The translations under genes and the position numbers were made by a program. The notes under the pieces were generated by a model. That model did no database searches. It was not told the DNA's origin and saw only the letters and a program-made list of their open reading frames with translations. 34,072 nt of DNA from Lentisphaeria bacterium. Its GTDB lineage: Bacteria > Verrucomicrobiota > Lentisphaeria > Victivallales > Victivallaceae. Of the stretch, positions 1 to 8,139 are shown one piece after another (positions within the stretch are counted from its first letter, which is position 1; each line of letters begins with the position of its first letter). The stretch is taken from the NCBI GenBank assembly GCA_017450705.1, contig JAFSTC010000078.1, positions 1 to 34,072 on the forward strand, in the 5' to 3' direction.

Positions 1-64
1 CAGTGGATAGAGCATCTGCCTTCTAAGCAGGTGGTCGCGGGTTCGATCCTCGCCCGGGCTACCA
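1..64 (+). tRNA. tRNA-Arg (UCU), 5' end cut by window edge
   Basis: The segment matches the complete minus-strand tRNA at 183-258 base for base over the last 64 positions, including anticodon loop CTTCTAA (anticodon UCU), the T-loop TTCGATC and encoded CCA at 62-64. By symmetry, the first 12 nucleotides lie outside the window. It converges on the other copy across the palindrome centre. Confidence 0.8.
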
Positions 65-246
65 TATTTTGGTCCCGATAAAGATTGGTGGATCCCCGGG
101 GGAAGGGAAAAACATTTTTTCACGTGAAAAAAAGTTTTTCCCTTCCCCCGGGGATCCACCAATCTTTATCGGGACCAAAAAATGGTAGCCCGGGCGAGGA
201 TCGAACCCGCGACCACCTGCTTAGAAGGCAGATGCTCTATCCACTG
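1..246. repeat. Near-perfect 246-bp inverted repeat containing two tRNA-Arg copies
   Basis: Arms 1-123 and 124-246 meet at a CACGTG centre (121-126) with no spacer. Pairing base i with base 247-i by eye gives only two mismatches, both A opposite A (66/181 and 114/133). Each arm holds a tRNA-Arg(UCU) gene, its encoded CCA and a shared 3' flank rich in G and C runs. The left arm is cut by the window start, so the full repeat is longer. It could be a real inverted duplication or an assembly chimera at a contig end; the two mismatches argue mildly against a simple read-through artefact. Confidence 0.9.
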
Positions 247-258
247 AGCTACCGGGCC
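183..258 (-). tRNA. tRNA-Arg (UCU)
   Basis: A 76-nt cloverleaf folds by eye. The acceptor stem is GGCCCGG with CCGGGCT, the D-stem GCTC/GAGC, the anticodon stem TCTGC/GCAGG with loop CTTCTAA (anticodon UCU, reading AGA/AGG), and the T-stem GCGGG/CTCGC with loop TTCGATC. The discriminator is A and the CCA end is encoded. A TTGACA -35 box lies just upstream on the minus strand. A T run follows the CCA immediately and then the large palindrome. Confidence 0.95.
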
Positions 259-272
259 ACGTTTGTGTCTGT

Positions 273-303
273 ATAATATTGCCGGGAAAAGGGGTTTTGT
301 CAA
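273..303 (-). promoter_or_regulatory. Sigma-70-type promoter of tRNA-Arg
   Basis: On the minus strand a perfect TTGACA (298-303) overlaps the yihY stop codon. An AT-rich -10 region (AATATT at 17-bp spacing, or TATTAT at 19 bp) lies at 273-280, and the predicted start falls a few bases before the tRNA. The bases after the -35 (AAAACC, C, CTTT) closely match the tRNA-Thr promoter at 3421-3449. Confidence 0.7.
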
Positions 304-1562
304 GGGCAAAGCTCGAAAATTTTCCGGTTTGCGGCGGTTTGCGCTTCCGCATCGGAAAAGTTTTCCAGCGTCTCCCGGGCGGCGAGGAGCACGTCCTTGT
401 CCTCCTCCCCGGTTTCCGCGCCCGACAGGTCCAGTTTCCGGCAGCAGTCGGCGGCGGTGGTGCTCTCCGGGGGCAGGGCGGGGACGTAAGCCTTTTCCTC
501 GTCTCCCTCGGCCCGGAGGATCAGACCCGCGTCCAGAAGCGCCCGCAGTTCCCCGGCAAGGCGCATGGGCGAGCAATGGAGCCCTTCGAGAAGCTCCTCT
601 TTTCCCGTTGCGCCGCGGCCCTCCACGAACTTTTTGTAGATCAGCGCGGTCACCGCCAGCTGGAGGATCCTGTGCCGCCGCAGGGGAAGCGCCGAACCCT
701 GGTCGTCGAAAAGCCCCGAGTCCAGATGCTGGGCCACGAAGCCGATCTCCGCGCCGAAGAGGGCGATCTGCCACGACCACTGCATCCACATGAGGAACAG
801 CGGCAGCGCGGCGAAGCTCCCGTAGATCCGGTTGTAGCGGTAGATGGATCCCTGCAGATAGACGAAACCGTCCTGCAGTATCTGAAAGGCCAGTCCCGCG
901 ATGACGCCGGCGAAGATCGCCGGGCCCAGGCGCACCTTGGTGTTCGGCGCGGCGAAGTAGATCGCCGAAAAGACGACGATCACCAGCAGCACGGGGATGA
1001 TCGTTCCCAGCAGGCTCAGCACGTAGGCCGGAGCACCGCCGAGGAAGTTCAGATTCCCCGCCAGGCGGTCGAAGAACATCCGCAGGAAAACTCCGGCGCT
1101 GCTCAGCACCACCAGCATGATCGGGATGAGGAGCATGATCGCCAGATAATCGCTGAATTTCCGCAGCAGATTTTTCCTCGGCGGAAGTCCCCAGACGGCG
1201 TTGAAGGCCGATTCTATGCTGTTGGCCAGCCACATGACGGTCCAGATCAGCGCGACGACGCCCACGCCCGCCACCAGGCCGCCGCTGGCCTGCCTCAGCG
1301 TCGTATCCGCGAACTGGTAGACGTATTCCAGAAGCTCCTTGTGCTGGGCCAGTTTTTCGTTCAGCACGAGCCGCAGTTTCTCATCCATGGAAAATCCCTT
1401 GGCGATGCCGAACATCAGCGCCGCGATCGGCACGATGGCGAAGAGCGTGTAAAACGTGAGCGCCACCGCCCGCTGTTTGTTCTGGTCCGCACCGTAGCGT
1501 TTTGCGCTCAAAATGATGACCCGCGCTCCGAAGCGGAGCGGTCTCAGGATGTCGTCGAACAT
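300..1562 (-). CDS. yihY: YihY/BrkB family integral membrane protein
   Basis: This 420-aa protein belongs to the YihY/virulence-factor BrkB family (UPF0761), inner-membrane proteins whose biochemical role is poorly settled. The family signature is visible: an early helix with ALTFYTLFAIVPIAALMFG (about 34-52), later membrane helices around 105-130 and 140-270, and the conserved stretch around SIESAFNAVWGLPPRK. The last ~120 residues are soluble and look like the winged-helix-type C-terminal extension found in longer BrkB proteins; E. coli YihY is about 290 aa. The start is preceded by an AGGGGGG ribosome site and lies 22 nt downstream of the glnS stop, so the two are probably co-transcribed. 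Confidence 0.9.
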   Translation of the reverse strand: MFDDILRPLRFGARVIILSAKRYGADQNKQRAVALTFYTLFAIVPIAALMFGIAKGFSMDEKLRLVLNEKLAQHKELLEYVYQFADTTLRQASGGLVAGVGVVALIWTVMWLANSIESAFNAVWGLPPRKNLLRKFSDYLAIMLLIPIMLVVLSSAGVFLRMFFDRLAGNLNFLGGAPAYVLSLLGTIIPVLLVIVVFSAIYFAAPNTKVRLGPAIFAGVIAGLAFQILQDGFVYLQGSIYRYNRIYGSFAALPLFLMWMQWSWQIALFGAEIGFVAQHLDSGLFDDQGSALPLRRHRILQLAVTALIYKKFVEGRGATGKEELLEGLHCSPMRLAGELRALLDAGLILRAEGDEEKAYVPALPPESTTAADCCRKLDLSGAETGEEDKDVLLAARETLENFSDAEAQTAANRKIFELCP

Positions 1563-1584
1563 GTTTTTCCCCCCTGCGGCCTTT

Positions 1585-3264
<1,680 letters not shown>

Positions 3265-3332
3265 GATATTTCCTCCTCCCCCCGGTTTCTCCCCCGGGAG
3301 GTGTTGTTTTCTTTTTTCGCGTCTTTGTTCTT

Positions 3333-3361
3333 AATATAGCGCGCCTTGCCCCTTTTTTCCA
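3333..3361 (-). promoter_or_regulatory. Promoter of glnS-yihY
   Basis: On the minus strand TGGAAA (3356-3361) and TATATT (3333-3338) are separated by exactly 17 bp, about 70 bp upstream of the glnS start codon. The same pair of hexamers is used at 4416-4444. Confidence 0.7.
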
Positions 3362-3420
3362 CCGACCGGAGCTCCCTTTTTCCTCCCCGACACCTGAAAA
3401 AATTTTTTTCTTTCCCCCCT

Positions 3421-3449
3421 TTGACAAAACCGCTTTCCGCGTATATATT
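3421..3449 (+). promoter_or_regulatory. Sigma-70-type promoter of tRNA-Thr
   Basis: Consensus TTGACA (3421-3426), 17-bp spacer and TATATT (3444-3449) place the predicted start about 9 nt before the mature tRNA 5' end. Confidence 0.88.
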
Positions 3450-3464
3450 ATTTGCCCGACGGAT

Positions 3465-3540
3465 GCCAACGTAGCTCAGTCGGTAGAGCAATTCACTCGT
3501 AATGAATAGGTCGTCGGTTCGATTCCGACCGTTGGCTCCA
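3465..3540 (+). tRNA. tRNA-Thr (CGU)
   Basis: A 76-nt cloverleaf: acceptor GCCAACG/CGTTGGC, D-stem GCTC/GAGC, anticodon stem ATTCA/TGAAT with loop CTCGTAA (anticodon CGU, reading ACG), T-stem GTCGG/CCGAC with loop TTCGATT, discriminator T and encoded CCA at 3538-3540. It is preceded by a consensus promoter and followed directly by a 13-bp hairpin. Confidence 0.96.
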
Positions 3541-3573
3541 CTTACTTTCTTTTCCCCGTGAAAAGAAAGTAAG
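3541..3573. terminator. 13-bp perfect hairpin directly after tRNA-Thr
   Basis: Arms CTTACTTTCTTTT and AAAAGAAAGTAAG pair perfectly around a 7-nt loop (CCCCGTG), starting one base after the tRNA CCA. No T run follows, so it may act as a processing or rho-independent stop signal, or simply belong to the repeat element that starts here. The role is uncertain. Confidence 0.5.
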
Positions 3574-3592
3574 CAAAGAAAAGCGAGATAGC

Positions 3593-3868
3593 GGGGCGAC
3601 GCTTCGCGTCTGCCGCCGCCAGAGGGGGAGGGCCCCCTCTGGACTCCCCCCAAGCCCCGCAGTTTACCTCGGTTTTGTTTTCTCCCCTGAAAAGGCTTTT
3701 GGGGCGACGCTGCGCGTCTGCCGCCGCCAGAGTGGGAGGGCCCCCTCTGGACTCCCCCCCCAAGCCCCGCAATTCACCTTGGTTTTGTTTTCTCCCCCGA
3801 AAAGGGTTTTTTGGCGGCGCTTCGCGTCTGCCGCCGCCAGAGAGGGAGGGCCCCCTCCGGGCCCTCCG
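3593..3868. repeat. Two and a half tandem copies of a ~108-110 bp GC-rich repeat
   Basis: Copies begin at 3593, 3701 and 3811, giving periods of 108 and 110 bp; the third is cut short near 3868. Each carries a GCGTCTGCCGCCGCCAGAG core, a G/C hairpin, a CCCCAAGCCCCGC segment and a GGTTTTGTTTTCTCCCC tail. In copy 1 the hairpin is a perfect 10-bp stem (3619-3628 with 3633-3642) around an AGGG loop; copies 2 and 3 carry one and two changes in the stem. No gene is visible in 3541-4084. Long open frames there are low-complexity shadows. Confidence 0.85.
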
Positions 3869-3893
3869 TGGATCGCTTCGGTCTTTTCCCCGC

Positions 3894-3929
3894 AGTATTC
3901 ATAGTATTCCCAGTATTCCCAGCATTCCC
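3894..3929. repeat. 9-bp tandem minisatellite, four units
   Basis: Units AGTATTCAT, AGTATTCCC, AGTATTCCC and AGCATTCCC follow one another exactly, then a partial fifth. Two other intergenic gaps in this window also carry 9-bp tandem units of a different sequence (8107-8133 and 9838-9864). Confidence 0.85.
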
Positions 3930-4027
3930 AGTTCCCCGTCTCCCCCGCTTCTCCCGCCCCGCGGTTTTTTCGCCCGGCGGCGGTATCCCCGGTTCCCGCC
4001 GCCGACATCACGCCCCGAGTTCAAGCC

Positions 4028-4052
4028 CGCACCTCCGTGGACCGGAGGTGCG
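4028..4052. repeat. 10-bp hairpin downstream of the 98-aa orphan gene
   Basis: CGCACCTCCG (4028-4037) pairs perfectly with CGGAGGTGCG (4043-4052) around a 5-nt loop. It lies 33 bp beyond the minus-strand stop codon at 4085 and lacks a T run on either strand. A short direct repeat (ATTGCAAG twice, about 4065-4083) sits between them. Confidence 0.5.
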
Positions 4053-4084
4053 GCCAAACGTCAATATTGCAAGTCGATTGCAAG

Positions 4085-4381
4085 CTAAAACGTCCGTAGC
4101 TGCGGGTATTTTGATTTCATATACTCCCAAATTATGTCGAGCCTTCTGCTTTTTTCATCATCGGGAAGATTGCTGAAAACGGCGGCGTATATCTTTTTGT
4201 GTATTTCTTTGTCGATCCTGTCATAATATTGCCCTGCAATGTACACGGCAGAATGCCGCCTGTAAAAGGGACGAATCTCAAAAAAACGATTGTCTTTGTT
4301 GAGCGCCCATCCTTGAATTTCAGAAAACTCCTCGTCAGACAATGTCGGCAACAGCTCGAAAGTCTCAATTTGATCGTTCAT
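4085..4381 (-). CDS. Hypothetical 98-aa protein
   Basis: I do not recognise this protein. It is small, soluble and charged, with an acidic N-terminal third (ETFELLPTLSDEEFSEIQGW) and a basic, aromatic second half ending in DIIWEYMKSKYPQLRTF. No membrane segment or metal motif is visible. The ATG at 4381 is chosen over the longer frame from 4450 because an AGGGAA ribosome site lies just upstream and the promoter at 4416-4444 predicts a transcript start near 4409, which would cut off the longer start. The gene is more AT-rich than its surroundings, which hints at separate ancestry. Confidence 0.7.
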   Translation of the reverse strand: MNDQIETFELLPTLSDEEFSEIQGWALNKDNRFFEIRPFYRRHSAVYIAGQYYDRIDKEIHKKIYAAVFSNLPDDEKSRRLDIIWEYMKSKYPQLRTF

Positions 4382-4415
4382 TTGATTTTCCCTGCGATCT
4401 GTGGCTATGTCCCCC

Positions 4416-4444
4416 AATATATCCGTCTCCGCGTCGAATTTCCA
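4416..4444 (-). promoter_or_regulatory. Promoter of the 98-aa gene
   Basis: Minus-strand TGGAAA (4439-4444) and TATATT (4416-4421) with a 17-bp spacer; these are the same hexamers and spacing as the glnS promoter. The predicted transcript start is about 28 nt before the ATG at 4381. Confidence 0.65.
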
Positions 4445-4520
4445 TCCCATTCAATGGAAAGCCTGAAATATTTCCTGCTGGGTCCTCCCCCGGGTGTCAC
4501 GGGCTCCGTCCTTTTCGGGG

Positions 4521-4549
4521 TTGATTTTTCCGTGAAGACGGAGTATATT
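4521..4549 (+). promoter_or_regulatory. Promoter of a candidate small RNA
   Basis: TTGATT (4521-4526), 17-bp spacer, TATATT (4544-4549). No start codon with a ribosome site follows before the terminator at 4596-4629. Confidence 0.65.
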
Positions 4550-4555
4550 CAGTTC

Positions 4556-4629
4556 CAGCCACGAGAGACTGGACTGCCCTCCGTCTTTGGCGACCGCTCC
4601 GGATGTTTGTCCCATCCGGAGCTTTTTTT
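4556..4629 (+). ncRNA. Candidate small RNA of about 73 nt
   Basis: A clear promoter (4521-4549) predicts transcription from about 4556, and a strong intrinsic terminator ends it at 4629, leaving about 40 nt of unique RNA before the terminator stem. No convincing ORF fits in that space. I recognise no known RNA family (not SRP RNA, tmRNA or 6S by their hallmark sequences). Alternatives are an attenuated leader of the gene now reduced to the GH2 fragment at 4643-4906, or a promoter and terminator brought together by deletion of a gene. Confidence 0.4.
4596..4629 (+). terminator. Strong intrinsic terminator
   Basis: GCTCCGGATG (4596-4605) pairs perfectly with CATCCGGAGC (4613-4622) around a 7-nt loop, followed by seven T residues (4623-4629). 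Confidence 0.9.
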
Positions 4630-4642
4630 GCCGATGCCCTGA

Positions 4643-4906
4643 GCCGCCCCGCTTCTCCCCGCCGCCGCCCAGTGGACGGAAGAGTTTCAGGCGGGATATC
4701 TCTCATGCGTCATCGACGCCGTGAAAGCCCGCCCCGAGATCGCGGGACTGCTCCTGTGGCAGCTCAACGACGCGAAAAGCTATCACAGGACGGGGGCGAA
4801 CATCCGCTGCAAGCCCCTGTCCCAGAATCTGGCCGGCGTCTACGATTCTTACCGCCGTCCCAAGCTGGCCGCGGCGGTCGTCCGGGAGAAATTCCGCGGG
4901 CTCTGA
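4643..4906 (+). pseudogene. C-terminal fragment of a glycoside hydrolase family 2 (beta-glucuronidase/galactosidase-like) gene
   Basis: After an in-frame TGA at 4640-4642 the frame reads on to a TGA at 4904-4906. The ~80 residues resemble the end of the GH2 catalytic barrel: QWTEEFQAGYL, a VIDAVKARPEIAGLLLWQL segment, then GVYDSYRRPKLAAAVVREKF, which matches the usual closing '...GV.D..RRPK.A...V' pattern of the family. The nucleophile and acid/base parts, normally several hundred residues upstream, are absent, and there is no start codon with a ribosome site. It lies 14 bp after a terminator and 16 bp from the convergent nucleotidase gene. I read it as a remnant left by deletion or rearrangement. 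Confidence 0.75.
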
Positions 4907-4922
4907 CGGGATCGGGCGGCGG

Positions 4923-5867
4923 TCACTCGGCGGCGTCTTTCCCTTTCGCCGCAATGCCGAAGGGGATGTGTACCGACGGCGTGAAGTTCTGCGCGGCGTC
5001 GAGATGGGGATGCTGCTGATCGTCGAAGAAAATGTGCGGCTTCAGCGTCTCAAGAATCCGTCCCTTGTCCATACCACCGAGAAAATGGGTTTCGTCGACA
5101 GTGATGTTCCAGCTCCGCAGCGTGTTGACCACCCGGCGGTGCGCCGGGGCGCTCCGGGCAGTGATGATGGCAGTCTTCAGAAAACGCCGATAGTTCGCAT
5201 CCAGTTCTTCCCGTTCGTCCTCAAGGATCCGCAAGTTTCCGAGTTTGCGGAAAAGATCGCCGAGCGGTCCCGGCGAAATCGCCGTCTCCGCATGGGCGGT
5301 CTCGGAATCGTAAAACGCCTTGATCCCTTCCGTCTGATAAATTTTCTCCGCGCTGTCGTCGGCAATCACGCCGTCGAAGTCGAAAGCGACCCGCAGTTCG
5401 GCGTCCGCCGCGTCATCATCGGCCGCGCTGGGCAGGACCAGCCCCGCCGGATAGCCGTTGCCGAGGGCTTCGGTCACGTCGGAGCTGTTGGCGGAGAGAA
5501 AGAGCGAAACATTGTAGGCCGGGATGTAGCGGAAGGGCGAATTGCCGCGGGTGAACGCCGCCCGGATGATCCCGAGGTTGTAGTGCTCGATGCTGTTGAA
5601 GACCCGCATCCCGGTGTCGGAATCGTTGCGCGAAAGCAGCACGACCTCGACCGGCTGGCGTTCGGGAAAAACGGCGTTGAGTTCCAGAAATCTCCGGACA
5701 AAGGGAAACGCGATCCCTGGTGCGAGAACATTGCTTTCATGTTCCCGCTGATACTTGCGGTAGGCGCGCACGCCCTCTTTACGGAAGACCGCGTCGGCCT
5801 CGTCCAGCGCAAAGAGCGCGCTGGAGGCGACTGCGATCACCAGTTTTTCTTCGATGGGATATGCCAT
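4923..5867 (-). CDS. 5'-nucleotidase, NT5C1-like (HAD-type)
   Basis: The 314-aa product resembles the cytosolic 5'-nucleotidase type I family (Pfam 5_nucleotid, PF06189), which removes phosphate from (deoxy)nucleoside monophosphates. Visible are PIEEKLVIAVASSALFALDE near the N-terminus (a typical family opening), VVLLSRNDSDTG (75-86), a central HAD-like AFDFDGVIADD (161-171) with the likely catalytic and metal-binding aspartates, and a C-terminal HIFFDDQ metal-site motif. It starts 3 nt after the stop of the 270-aa gene and is the last gene of a tightly packed minus-strand run. Family assignment is fairly sure; substrate is not. Confidence 0.85.
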   Translation of the reverse strand: MAYPIEEKLVIAVASSALFALDEADAVFRKEGVRAYRKYQREHESNVLAPGIAFPFVRRFLELNAVFPERQPVEVVLLSRNDSDTGMRVFNSIEHYNLGIIRAAFTRGNSPFRYIPAYNVSLFLSANSSDVTEALGNGYPAGLVLPSAADDDAADAELRVAFDFDGVIADDSAEKIYQTEGIKAFYDSETAHAETAISPGPLGDLFRKLGNLRILEDEREELDANYRRFLKTAIITARSAPAHRRVVNTLRSWNITVDETHFLGGMDKGRILETLKPHIFFDDQQHPHLDAAQNFTPSVHIPFGIAAKGKDAAE

Positions 5868-5870
5868 AAA

Positions 5871-6683
5871 CTATTTCCAATCTGATGCAACTCCCTTTGC
5901 CCACGCCAGCAAAGATTCAGGCGTAATTTGGATAATATGCGCTCGGTTTTGCAGATCATCAATTTTGTACGATATTCTGAAAACCTCTGCGGTAATCGGG
6001 TCGAATTTACCGCTGACCAATTTAAAACCATCTTTTCCCTTTTGATACACGTGTTTGCCGTAGGAAATATGCGGGTAACTCTTAATCTCGGTAATTTCAA
6101 TATTCTCCTGTTTGCATTTGCGTCTGGTATCTCTCAATTTTTCAGGAGAGCAAAAGAAAATAAAGCGCATGCAAAGGTTTTCTCCGGCGGATCTTTCGGT
6201 AAGCACCCGCAAATCGTGAAATATTTTGTTATTGTTATACGGGTTCTTTGCTGTAAAAATTTCACATAGTGCTTTTTGGTCCTGCATATATTTTCTATGA
6301 TCCAGCTTTCGCTTATCCGTAAAATGGTCTTCTAAAGTAAATAAATCACTCTTGCCCTTAAAAGACAGATCCACTCCGTTTTTATCTCCATCATTGATTG
6401 TAAAAGTACCATCACTTGAAGTATTGTTGAAATCCACAAGGTCAAAATAAAACCAATCTATGGCATAGCACGTCATCAGCATGGTCATACTTTGTTGGAT
6501 CTGTTCGCCCAAATCATCATCTTGATCGGGACTATCCCACTTGGTACCAAGAAAGCCGAATTTCCCTTTAAAAAGGAAATCCTCCGCACTCATATTTTGC
6601 AGTTTTTTACGAGTTTTGTCCGCAGAATCCAGGATCGTGCGGACCAGTGCGCTTACTTCAGTTTTGTTTTTTACGACTTTCAT
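5871..6683 (-). CDS. Hypothetical 270-aa protein, AT-rich
   Basis: I do not recognise this protein. It is soluble with no membrane helix, has an acidic middle (about 70-120, including NDGDKNGVDLSFKGKSDLFTLEDH) and a basic C-terminal half with KLRDTRRKCKQENIEITEIKSYPHISYGKHVY. Codon and base usage are clearly more AT-rich than most of the window, including the flanking nucleotidase, which suggests later acquisition. The ATG overlaps the stop of the upstream 127-aa gene (ATGA at 6680-6683) and has a GAGGTG ribosome site, so translation is probably coupled. Confidence 0.8.
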   Translation of the reverse strand: MKVVKNKTEVSALVRTILDSADKTRKKLQNMSAEDFLFKGKFGFLGTKWDSPDQDDDLGEQIQQSMTMLMTCYAIDWFYFDLVDFNNTSSDGTFTINDGDKNGVDLSFKGKSDLFTLEDHFTDKRKLDHRKYMQDQKALCEIFTAKNPYNNNKIFHDLRVLTERSAGENLCMRFIFFCSPEKLRDTRRKCKQENIEITEIKSYPHISYGKHVYQKGKDGFKLVSGKFDPITAEVFRISYKIDDLQNRAHIIQITPESLLAWAKGVASDWK

Positions 6684-7063
6684 TTCACACCTCTATCTTG
6701 TTTCCAATCTTTCCAGAGCGTTTCTCTTGCTTCCATGCCGTTGAAATTGACCATGCGCAGGAAGAGGAAATCACCGGCGGATAATATACACCATTTCCGG
6801 ATGAGTTCCAGCGGCTTGGTCCAATCCTCCGCATAAAATTCGAAGGTCACGCTCTCCCCGTGACAGCGCCAGCGCATGACCGGCACATGGCGGTAAACGA
6901 AGGGCAGCAGCGTATCGCGGTCTGCAAAATGCGGGAACTCGGCAATGACATCTTTTGGCACGCCGAGTTTCTCCGCGTTGTTCTCACGCCGCAGCCACCT
7001 TTCGTGTTCGTCGATCTGAAACCAGATCCCGATCTCATAATTTCCCCAGAAGCCTTCCTTCAT
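6680..7063 (-). CDS. Hypothetical 127-aa protein, paralogue of the 8358-8741 product
   Basis: This is a small soluble protein rich in tryptophan and charged residues. It aligns by eye with the product of 8358-8741 over most of its length. Shared features are an N-terminal FW.NY motif, then L-x-(V/I)-P-x-(D/E)-V-x-A-x-F (about 33-43), an RW pair (64-65) and an EF-(Y/C)-AED motif (75-80). I recognise no catalytic motif. ATGA overlaps on both sides (7060-7063 and 6680-6683) tie it to the 339-aa and 270-aa genes. Possible roles, such as an immunity or antitoxin-like partner, are only guesses. Confidence 0.8.
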   Translation of the reverse strand: MKEGFWGNYEIGIWFQIDEHERWLRRENNAEKLGVPKDVIAEFPHFADRDTLLPFVYRHVPVMRWRCHGESVTFEFYAEDWTKPLELIRKWCILSAGDFLFLRMVNFNGMEARETLWKDWKQDRGVK

Positions 7064-8079
7064 GATTCTTCTCCCGAATGCGGATCATTTTTGTCTTTGT
7101 GTGCCTTGTATTCCGCGTAACGGGCGTCGAACTTTTTTGCATTGTGGTCGACGCCCATCTTGCCGAACATATTTTTCCAGCAAAACAACTCAAGGCCCAG
7201 CGTTCTTGCCACCGCCAGACGACGGTCGCAGAGGGATTTGTCCCGCAGGAAAACGCGACCATCCCGATGATTGATGCACTGGGCGATATAGTGGAGAAAA
7301 CTGTTGCCCTGGACCACATGACTTTTTCCGCTTGCGAGATCGAGTTTTTCCGCTCCACTGCAATCTTTCCGTTTGAGCAGCAGCATCGGTGCTCCGGCGA
7401 TGCGGGCAAAATCGGCGACCTTCGCAAAAAAATCCGGATCGTCACTGATGTTGGCGACAATGGCCGCTCCGCCCGGAAGGTATCGGAACCCATAGCCGAT
7501 GCGAAGCAGTTTTGCCATGAGCGGAGCGAACATGCCCTCCGCGGTGTCCTCCACACGCCACAACAGCCAGTCGGGCACGAGGACGAATTCCATATGGAGG
7601 ATCTCCTCGTCGATCACGCGGTCGCAAAGGCGATCCCGGCGGGTTTTCAGTCTTTCGAGCACCTGTCGGAGCTTCTGCTGGCGTCTGGTCACGATGGGCA
7701 GGAAGCCCTGCGGAAGATAGGATTCGACCGCCGAAGCCATGCTGTCACTGCGGAGGATGACCCGCCCGGACTGCATGATGCGCGGCCTCGAAGAAAGCAG
7801 GAGGTACGGCGAAGCAAGCGTCTGATCCAGCTCGTTCTTGGCGAAGCCGGGATTGCCGTTGCGGTTTTCGGCGACGAAGATTTCCGTCCGGCTGCCGCGG
7901 CGGTCCATGCCGTCGAGTTTGTACAAGTTCACCCGAGGCGCGGTTTTCCACACCGGGTCGGCAATCAGGCAGACGCCTTCGCTGCTGCGGAAGCGTTCCT
8001 CCCAGAGCGCTTCCTGCGGCTCCACCATGTAAATATCGTCGTCCCGCTCAGAATTTTCTACGTGAAGGTCTGTCACCAT
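7060..8079 (-). CDS. Hypothetical 339-aa protein, N-terminal region shared with the 9903-10406 product
   Basis: I recognise no known family. The first ~130 residues align by eye with the 167-aa protein encoded at 9903-10406: LDQTLASPYLL (84-94) against LDQNLKSPFLF, and YLPQGFLPI (121-129) against YFPDGFIPE. The middle is basic and arginine-rich (KLRQVLERLKTRRDRLCDRV) and the rest has two short hydrophobic strands (VLVPDWLLWRV; APMLLLKRKD). No signal peptide or membrane helix is visible. AGGAG lies only three bases before the ATG, so the adjacent GTG codon could be used instead. The gene is first of a coupled run: 339 aa, 127 aa, 270 aa, nucleotidase. Confidence 0.8.
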   Translation of the reverse strand: MVTDLHVENSERDDDIYMVEPQEALWEERFRSSEGVCLIADPVWKTAPRVNLYKLDGMDRRGSRTEIFVAENRNGNPGFAKNELDQTLASPYLLLSSRPRIMQSGRVILRSDSMASAVESYLPQGFLPIVTRRQQKLRQVLERLKTRRDRLCDRVIDEEILHMEFVLVPDWLLWRVEDTAEGMFAPLMAKLLRIGYGFRYLPGGAAIVANISDDPDFFAKVADFARIAGAPMLLLKRKDCSGAEKLDLASGKSHVVQGNSFLHYIAQCINHRDGRVFLRDKSLCDRRLAVARTLGLELFCWKNMFGKMGVDHNAKKFDARYAEYKAHKDKNDPHSGEES

Positions 8080-8106
8080 TTGCTCCTGTGATTTTGAGGA
8101 AGAGGC

Positions 8107-8133
8107 CGGATAGACCCAATAGGCCCAATAGGC
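8107..8133. repeat. 9-bp tandem minisatellite, three units
   Basis: Units CGGATAGAC, CCAATAGGC and CCAATAGGC lie in the 60-bp gap before the 339-aa gene. The sequence family matches the repeat at 9838-9864 in the same cluster. Confidence 0.85.
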
Positions 8134-8139
8134 AAAGGG

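Noticed and set aside
166-1233. Long minus-strand frame (355 aa) over yihY
   Set aside because: It is an out-of-frame shadow of the YihY/BrkB gene with arginine- and glycine-rich low-complexity translation; its end even runs through the tRNA-Arg gene.
3542-4011. Minus-strand ORFs of 76 and 115 aa in the repeat region
   Set aside because: They translate the 110-bp and 9-bp repeats into repetitive low-complexity peptides and lack ribosome sites.
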